From Bacteroidales bacterium (lineage in GTDB: Bacteria > Bacteroidota > Bacteroidia > Bacteroidales > UBA932): 11,000 nucleotides of DNA. The notes below the pieces were generated by a model. That model was not told the origin of the DNA. It searched no databases and saw only the letters and a list, made by a program, of their open reading frames with translations. Of this stretch, positions 6,180-11,000 are shown piece by piece. Within the stretch, counting starts at the first letter, position 1; every line of letters starts with the position of its first letter. The stretch lies in contig WRBG01000052.1 of assembly GCA_009784635.1 (NCBI GenBank), positions 1-11,000 on the forward strand, in the 5' to 3' direction. The position numbers and the translations under genes are program-made.

Positions 6180-7112
6180 ATGTCCTACCCTATTGACCAA
6201 AAACTTGTTGTAGCCGTAGCTTCCAGCGCCCTCTTTGACCTCTCCGAATCCCATAAGGTCTTTTTGGAGCAGGGCGTAGAGGAGTACCGCAGGTATCAAG
6301 AAGCCAATCTTGGCCAAACTTTGGATAAGGGGGTTGCTTTCCCTTTTATAAGACGGCTGCTCCGCTTGAATCATGTTTTTGCAGAAGAACAACCTGTGGA
6401 AGTGGTGCTGCTTTCCCGCAACAGTCCCGAAACCGGTTTGAGGGTCTTTCGCTCCATACAGCGTTACGGATTGGGGATTACCCGTGCGGGATTTTTTTCC
6501 GGTGGTTCGCCCTATCCCTATTTACCCGCTTTTAACGCCTCGCTGTTCTTATCGGCCAATGCAGAAGACGTACAGGCCGCTTGCGATGAAGGCCATGCAG
6601 CGGGCAGGGTACTTGATGCCAAAATGGAAGACGACGATGACGAGGAACTTAGGATAGCTTTTGACTTTGACGGGGTGATTGCCAATGACGCTGCCGAGAA
6701 AGTATTTCAAGAAGAAGGAATGGAAGCCTTTCACTCTGCCGAGAGCGATAAGGCCCAAACGCCCCTGCAGCCCGGTCTGCTGGCCGACCTCATTGCCAAG
6801 ATTGCGGTGTTGCAACAATTGGAACTCCAAAAAAGGCAAACCGACCCCCATTACAAACAAATCATCAAAACTGCCATTGTTACGGCCAGAAACGCTCCTG
6901 CCCACGAGCGTTTGATTAACACGCTAAAAAGCTGGGGTGTAGACGTAAACAAAGCCTTCTTTTTGGGCGGCATCGACAAAGGGCGGATATTAGATATTAT
7001 GCACCCCCATATTTTCTTTGACGACCAATTGAGGCATTTGACTCATTTAAAAAGCATTCCGGCTGTCCACATCCCCTTTGGCATCATCAACGGCCCTCCT
7101 CCCGCGCCATAG
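6180..7112 (+). CDS. 5'-nucleotidase, NT5C1-like (PF06189 type)
   Basis: This 310-aa cytoplasmic phosphatase matches the 5'-nucleotidase family related to eukaryotic cytosolic NT5C1, which removes phosphate from nucleoside monophosphates such as AMP or IMP. The N-terminal region includes LSRNSPETGLRVF (78-90) and the Gly-rich FFSGGSPYPYL (105-115). HAD motif I is FDFDGVIAND with nucleophile D162 and D164, motif II is VTARNAP with T234-R237, motif III is around K267 (GGIDKGR), and motif IV is D281/D282 (IFFDDQ). An acidic run, EDDDDEE at 150-156, links the two regions. The start at 6180 is the first usable in-frame ATG; an ATG at 6162 in the same frame meets a stop two codons later. It is the last gene of the plus-strand operon, 17 bp after the reductase, with no obvious functional tie to its partners. 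It ends 17 bp short of the converging atoA gene. Exact nucleotide preference cannot be read from the sequence. Confidence 0.88.
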   Translation: MSYPIDQKLVVAVASSALFDLSESHKVFLEQGVEEYRRYQEANLGQTLDKGVAFPFIRRLLRLNHVFAEEQPVEVVLLSRNSPETGLRVFRSIQRYGLGITRAGFFSGGSPYPYLPAFNASLFLSANAEDVQAACDEGHAAGRVLDAKMEDDDDEELRIAFDFDGVIANDAAEKVFQEEGMEAFHSAESDKAQTPLQPGLLADLIAKIAVLQQLELQKRQTDPHYKQIIKTAIVTARNAPAHERLINTLKSWGVDVNKAFFLGGIDKGRILDIMHPHIFFDDQLRHLTHLKSIPAVHIPFGIINGPPPAP

Positions 7113-7129
7113 ACCTCGCTATGCCTTTT

Positions 7130-7795
7130 CTAAGCAATTCCCCTCATCGGCTGCACATCGGGGGCAATAATCAGTTGGGCTTCTGTGGCCGCTTGAACCT
7201 GCTCTATACTAAATTCGGGATGAATCTCCTTTAAAACAATACCTTGGGGGGTAATTTCCATAACGCCCATCTCGGTGATAATCATGTTTACCTGTCCGGC
7301 GGCAGTCAAAGGCAGGTTGCACTTTTTTAGTATTTTGTGCATACCCTTGGCCGTATGCTCCATAGTGAGCACTACTTTTTTGGCCCCTATCAGCAAATCC
7401 ATGGCTCCGCCCATGCCGGGGGTCAGCTTTCCGGGAATCATCCAATTGGCCAAGTCGCCTTTTTCATCTACCTGCAAAGCGCCTAAAATGGTAAGGTCCA
7501 CATGCCCGCCGCGGATGATGACAAAAGAGGTGGCGCTGTCAAAGGATACCGCTCCCGGAAGGGCCGTAATATATCCTCCGCCGGCGTTTACCAAATTAAG
7601 GTCTTCCGCTCCCGGAGCCGGAGCCGGCCCCATGCCCAAAAGGCCGTTTTCGGATTGCAGGGTTACATGCACGTCCGGAGGAAGATAATTGGGAATAAGG
7701 GTAGGCAGTCCAATCCCAAGATTTACCACATCGCCGTCCTTTAGCTCCAGTGCTGCGCGTTTGGCGATTACTTCTCTGATTTGATTTTTATCCAT
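7130..7795 (-). CDS. atoA: acetoacetate/butyrate CoA-transferase, beta subunit
   Basis: This 221-aa protein is the usual length for the B (beta) subunit of a two-subunit 3-oxoacid CoA-transferase. The catalytic glutamate is E49 in SENGLLGMG, preceded by the conserved NLGIGLPTL (25-33). Other family marks are NAGGGYIT, SFDSATSF, IRGGHVDLTILGALQVD, MIPGKLTPGMGGAMDL and the C-terminal ITEMGVMEI. The enzyme moves CoA between acetoacetyl-CoA or butyryl-CoA and acetate, a late step of lysine fermentation that yields acetate and butyrate. It is the last gene of the minus-strand operon, 15 bp after kamE. An alpha subunit (AtoD) is required for activity but is not in the window, so it must be encoded elsewhere. 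The gene order kamD-kamE-CoA-transferase beta recalls the lysine cluster of Porphyromonas gingivalis as I remember it. Exact substrate (butyrate versus other acyl groups) is inferred from context. Confidence 0.92.
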   Translation of the reverse strand: MDKNQIREVIAKRAALELKDGDVVNLGIGLPTLIPNYLPPDVHVTLQSENGLLGMGPAPAPGAEDLNLVNAGGGYITALPGAVSFDSATSFVIIRGGHVDLTILGALQVDEKGDLANWMIPGKLTPGMGGAMDLLIGAKKVVLTMEHTAKGMHKILKKCNLPLTAAGQVNMIITEMGVMEITPQGIVLKEIHPEFSIEQVQAATEAQLIIAPDVQPMRGIA

Positions 7796-7810
7796 AGTTA
7801 CAAATATTTG

Positions 7811-8602
7811 TTATTTATTTTTCATTCTTCGAGCCACTTCCTGCGCAATAAACGACGCCACGTCGTCGGCGTAGGTATTCATTCCAAAACCTGCGTCAAA
7901 GCCTAACTCCTTGGCCAATTCGTGGGAAATACGGGGGCCTCCGCAGGCTACAATAAGTTTGCTGCGCAAACCCTCTGCATCTAACATTTCTATCAACTCC
8001 GTCATATTCTTCACGTGTACATCCTTTTGGGTAACAGTTTGAGACACCAGTAAAGCGTCGGCCTCTACTTCTATGGCTTTTCTAATAAAATCTTCATTGG
8101 GTACTTGACTGCCCATATTAAAGGCTGTAATCATCTCATACCGTTCCAAACCATAATGCCCCGCATAGCCCTTCATGTTCATAATCGCGTCAATGCCCAC
8201 CGTGTGCGCATCGGAACCGGTGCTGGCCCCCACCACTACAACCTTACGGCCTATATGTTTTTTTATAAACTCGTCCGTTTCGGCCATAGACCAAGTAGTG
8301 CTTTCTACTTTCTGCACCTTAATTTGGGTAAAATCAACGGAATGGGAAGTGTTCCCGTAACAGTTAAAGAAAGTAAAGCCCGAAGTCAGTTCTTTATAAA
8401 ATACCACTTGAGGCTGGTCGAATCCCATCTTATATAATAGTTGTTTGGCAGCTTCAATGGCCTCGTCGTTGCAAGGCACGGGCAGGGTAAAACTGACTTG
8501 GGTCTTGCCGTCGTTCATGGTATCGCCGTAAGGCTTTACTTTGGTCAAATCCCTCGTTTTATCAAAATCCTTACTTGAAGTTGAATATAGTCCTGTACTC
8601 AT
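7811..8602 (-). CDS. kamE: lysine 5,6-aminomutase, beta subunit
   Basis: This is the cobalamin-binding subunit of the radical enzyme that moves the terminal amino group of beta-lysine or D-lysine to the neighbouring carbon. It is 263 aa, essentially the length of the Clostridium sticklandii protein. The N-terminal dimerisation region is about 1-115. The Rossmann-like B12 domain begins at about 119 (KVVVVGAST) and carries the base-off motif D131-A-H133-T-V-G136, with H133 expected to bind cobalt. K144 in MNMKGYAGHYG is the lysine that forms the internal aldimine with PLP in known structures. VSQTVTQKD and IVACGGPRIS complete the domain. All key residues are present, so it should be active with KamD. 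It starts 3 nt after the kamD stop, suggesting translational coupling. Strongly similar to ornithine 4,5-aminomutase relatives, but length and the neighbouring KamD favour the lysine enzyme. Confidence 0.96.
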   Translation of the reverse strand: MSTGLYSTSSKDFDKTRDLTKVKPYGDTMNDGKTQVSFTLPVPCNDEAIEAAKQLLYKMGFDQPQVVFYKELTSGFTFFNCYGNTSHSVDFTQIKVQKVESTTWSMAETDEFIKKHIGRKVVVVGASTGSDAHTVGIDAIMNMKGYAGHYGLERYEMITAFNMGSQVPNEDFIRKAIEVEADALLVSQTVTQKDVHVKNMTELIEMLDAEGLRSKLIVACGGPRISHELAKELGFDAGFGMNTYADDVASFIAQEVARRMKNK

Positions 8603-8605
8603 TTT

Positions 8606-10159
8606 TTAATAATTTTTCATGATTGATATAAATGGATTCACATAGTTGACGCCTTTTTTACGAACGCCATCAAGGCCTTTACCACCTGTCATAGTACGTT
8701 TTACATTACCAAATATCCCCTTTTCGAGGGCAGAAAACAATCCCTCTTTGCCGACCTTGTCCAACAGCGCACAGGCCTTATCCAAGACTTCGGCGGCACG
8801 CCTGCAAACGATTCCATCGTCCTTAAATGCGACCTCGTCGCCTATTGATTTTAGGTTATCGAAAATGTATTTGGCGTTTTCGATGGCCAAAAACCTGTCG
8901 CTCATAAAAGGGGTGTGGATGGCTTCGGTGGGCATACCGAGCAGCTGAATACCCTGCTGCGTCCAAATACCGATAATGTTAAACAAAGCGTCTTGAAGAT
9001 GGCCTTTGAAAATGTTTCCGGTCATGAATTTGGTGGGCGGCATATATTTGAGCGGAGCTTGGGGAAAAATTTCCCTCGTCATTTGAGCTTGAGCCAATTC
9101 ATACAAAAATCCGTTCTCTAATTCGGGGTCCATTTCAAAGGCATGTCCCAAGCCCATTTGCTCTTGAGGCAGTCCGGCTAAAAGGGCCAATTGTTCATTA
9201 ATCAAGTCGGAGGCCAAAACAGTATGGGCCTCTTCATAAGCGTCGGCGGTGGTTAGGTAATTGTCCTCTCCGGTATTGATGATTACGCCGGCAAATCCAT
9301 TGATTACCCGCGAAAAATATTGGTCAATCAAGGTGCGCTGCGGATTAATGTCGCGGAACAAAATACCGTAAAGCGCATCGTTCAGCATCACATCCAAGCC
9401 TTCGAGTGCGCCCATAGCCGCAATTTCGGGCATACAGAGGCCCGAACAATAGTTACACAGACGGATATAGCGTCCGACTTCAAATCCGACTTCGTCTAAG
9501 GCTTTGCGCATAATCCGGAAATTCTCTTGGGTGGCATAAGTGCCGCCAAATCCCTCTGTAGTAGCTCCGTAAGGCACGTAATCCAACAAGCTCTGTCCTG
9601 TGGTGCGAATCACCGCGATAATATCGGCCCCCTGTCTGGCTGCGGCCAAAGCCTGCACCACATCTTCATAGATATTGCCGGTAGCCACAATCACATATAT
9701 GTAGGGTTTGGCTCCCTCCCCTATTTGGGCAATCATATCTTCGCGGCGTTTGCGGTTGGTTTTGATACGTTCAATACCTTTATCTACAAATGGTTTTAAC
9801 GCTTGATGGATTTCCGGAGCAGAACGGGGCGGAAAAGAACAAAGGTCTATGCCTCCTGCCGCTGACTGCTCTGCTATTTCCATGGGATTCAGACCTGTTG
9901 CTATTACCGCATTGCCCAATAAAAACAATACCCCGTCTTGTAGACGACCCTGCTCCTTGAGTTGCTCTACCACTATATTGGGCAAAGGCACTTGATTTTC
10001 GTCCACCCCGTCTATGCCAATCAGCCGACATAAAGTGCGCTCCACGGCAACGGTAGTATAATCATTCACAAACTGTTGCACATCAACAGCAATCTGCTGC
10101 GCCCTTTCTTTTGCTTTAGCAACTTTTTCTACATCCAGTCCTATTTTACTTTTTTGCAT
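8606..10159 (-). CDS. kamD: lysine 5,6-aminomutase, alpha subunit
   Basis: This is the catalytic TIM-barrel subunit that holds adenosylcobalamin and PLP with KamE, in the cytoplasm. It is 517 aa from the chosen start, matching the roughly 516 aa of characterised proteins. Highly conserved blocks include VERTLCRLIGIDGVD near 40-53, YVIVATGNIYEDV near 155-167, RTTGQSLLDYVPYGATTEG starting at 185, CNYCSGLCMPEIAAMGA at 235-251, INTGEDNYLTTADA and LKYMPPTKFMTGNIFKGH. An in-frame ATG at 10180 would overlap the end of kamB by 11 nt and add seven residues (MIYKKNN) that are not family-like. The ATG at 10159, 10 nt after the kamB stop, gives the family N-terminus and is preferred. kamE follows 3 nt downstream. 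No frameshift or missing block seen. Confidence 0.96.
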   Translation of the reverse strand: MQKSKIGLDVEKVAKAKERAQQIAVDVQQFVNDYTTVAVERTLCRLIGIDGVDENQVPLPNIVVEQLKEQGRLQDGVLFLLGNAVIATGLNPMEIAEQSAAGGIDLCSFPPRSAPEIHQALKPFVDKGIERIKTNRKRREDMIAQIGEGAKPYIYVIVATGNIYEDVVQALAAARQGADIIAVIRTTGQSLLDYVPYGATTEGFGGTYATQENFRIMRKALDEVGFEVGRYIRLCNYCSGLCMPEIAAMGALEGLDVMLNDALYGILFRDINPQRTLIDQYFSRVINGFAGVIINTGEDNYLTTADAYEEAHTVLASDLINEQLALLAGLPQEQMGLGHAFEMDPELENGFLYELAQAQMTREIFPQAPLKYMPPTKFMTGNIFKGHLQDALFNIIGIWTQQGIQLLGMPTEAIHTPFMSDRFLAIENAKYIFDNLKSIGDEVAFKDDGIVCRRAAEVLDKACALLDKVGKEGLFSALEKGIFGNVKRTMTGGKGLDGVRKKGVNYVNPFISIMKNY

Positions 10160-10169
10160 ATTATTTTTT

Positions 10170-11000
10170 TTATATATCATTGTTAAGGTCTATCATCATA
10201 ATGTCATATACCGGTAATTGCAGGGCTTCCTGCATCTGCTCTTTCAACACAAGAGGGTCTAAACGAATCCCTTCCGGAGACACAGGATTGGTGCAAACGG
10301 CCAGCAATTTTGGCTTTTGCAGCACTTCTATGCTCCCTCCCCTGCGGACAAATCGCTCGTACGTCAAGATAGAAAAAAAGAGTTTGGAAAAATCACGCAC
10401 GATTAGCCTTATCCCGTTTTGAGGAAGTGTCGCCAACATGCGCAAAAAATCATCGGTCAAGGCGCCGGTTACATACACGGAATGGCACTCCGGCAATAAT
10501 TTCCTTATGCCGTCTTGAGGCGTAAATACCGTGTCGGCTATTTTTATGACTTCCTGCTGCTCTGTTAACAACCATACTCCTCTATCTAAAGGAAATAACA
10601 AATCGTATAAAGAAGAAGATACGCGGGGCAAGTCAATCAAGCTACAGCGAAATTTTGTACGGCGAATCAACTCAGACTGTTGGGCGGAACAGGCCGCTCC
10701 GGTACACAAAATCATGGCATCGGTGACAGCAGGCGAAGCCAAACTCATGCGCGACAAGGCTCCATCCACCAAAGTAAGTGCTACCCCGTAAGCGGGCATA
10801 GTCGCTATTACCTCTTGCAGCCAAGCCGAGTCGGAAGGGCCGGAAAGCACCATTATTCCAGAGCCTTGGGCCTCTGCGGTAATCAATCGCCCCAAAGGAG
10901 TTGCCCGCTCCGAAACCGATAAGCGCCGGGCGGGAAAGCTCCGCTGTTCAAAGTCCTTTTCCGAAGTAACAAATACCATCCCTTGATGCAGCATAATCCG
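10170..11000 (-). CDS. kamB: lysine 5,6-aminomutase reactivase subunit KamB (partial at window edge)
   Basis: The frame is open to the right edge. The first ATG inside the window is at 10994 (274 aa from there), but the true start may lie outside. KamB works with the MutS-like ATPase KamC to restore aminomutase that has lost its cobalamin cofactor; kamC is not in the window and would be expected nearby upstream. Features that fit KamB-type proteins are SVYVTGALTDDFLRML, RLIVRDFSKLFF, FVRRGGSIEVL, LLAVCTNPVSPEG and a terminal LPVYDIMMIDL. There is no signal peptide or membrane span in the visible part. The assignment rests on position directly before kamD and on these recalled family patterns, since no catalytic motif is known to me. 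It may otherwise be labelled a conserved hypothetical protein of the lysine cluster. Confidence 0.75.
   Translation of the reverse strand, partial: RIMLHQGMVFVTSEKDFEQRSFPARRLSVSERATPLGRLITAEAQGSGIMVLSGPSDSAWLQEVIATMPAYGVALTLVDGALSRMSLASPAVTDAMILCTGAACSAQQSELIRRTKFRCSLIDLPRVSSSLYDLLFPLDRGVWLLTEQQEVIKIADTVFTPQDGIRKLLPECHSVYVTGALTDDFLRMLATLPQNGIRLIVRDFSKLFFSILTYERFVRRGGSIEVLQKPKLLAVCTNPVSPEGIRLDPLVLKEQMQEALQLPVYDIMMIDLNNDI

Noticed and set aside
6012..6392. Open frame of 126 codons on the minus strand across the reductase-nucleotidase junction
   Set aside because: It is antisense to two well-supported genes, and its translation shows no domain.
7108..7131. Shared terminator between the converging nucleotidase and atoA genes
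   Set aside because: CATAG-acctcg-CTATG followed by CCTTTTCT is only a 5-bp stem, too weak to call.
7275..7688. Open frame of 137 codons on the plus strand, opposite atoA
   Set aside because: It lies entirely antisense to a clear CoA-transferase gene, with Pro/Ser-rich low-complexity translation and no family resemblance.

Overview
The window looks like chromosome of an anaerobic, amino-acid-fermenting member of the Bacteroidales (Bacteroidota), close in gene content to Porphyromonadaceae-type lysine fermenters. Three things suggest this. The promoters fit the Bacteroidota -7 consensus TAnnTTTG rather than a sigma-70 pattern. Start codons have little Shine-Dalgarno sequence. The gene set (lysine 5,6-aminomutase with its KamB partner, a CoA-transferase subunit, and a Tat-exported iron-sulfur aldo/keto reductase) is typical of that group.

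Layout. (1) Positions 1-2455 are AT-rich and accessory in character. They hold the 3' part of a phage lysis-type (spanin-like) small membrane protein closed by a strong terminator, an unrecognised 288-aa protein with a HEPN-like R-N-x4-H motif on the minus strand, and a divergently transcribed YhcG/DUF1016 PDDEXK nuclease. (2) An AT-rich spacer of about 200 bp leads to a manganese exporter gene, mntP (2660-3223). (3) A good -7 box at 3274-3281 precedes a tightly spaced three-gene plus-strand operon. It encodes a NapH-NapG-like fused membrane polyferredoxin (3301-4773), a Tat-signal aldo/keto reductase carrying two C-terminal 4Fe-4S motifs (4792-6162), and a 5'-nucleotidase of the NT5C1 type (6180-7112). 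(4) Converging on it from the right edge is a minus-strand lysine-fermentation operon: kamB (cut by the window edge), kamD, kamE and the beta subunit gene of an acetoacetate/butyrate CoA-transferase (atoA).

How the genes work together. KamD and KamE form adenosylcobalamin- and PLP-dependent lysine 5,6-aminomutase. KamB is one half of its reactivase, and the CoA-transferase acts at the end of the same pathway, linking acetoacetate and butyrate to acetate. In the redox operon, the fused NapH-NapG protein could carry electrons from the quinone pool across the membrane to an exported Fe-S aldo/keto reductase. Substrate and direction are unknown, and this operon is the best candidate here for an uncharacterised system. 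The nuclease and the HEPN-like protein face each other across a short divergent promoter region next to a phage-like remnant, which suggests a small defence or mobile-element island; that is inference.

No tRNA, rRNA, CRISPR array, insertion sequence or recognisable riboswitch was seen.
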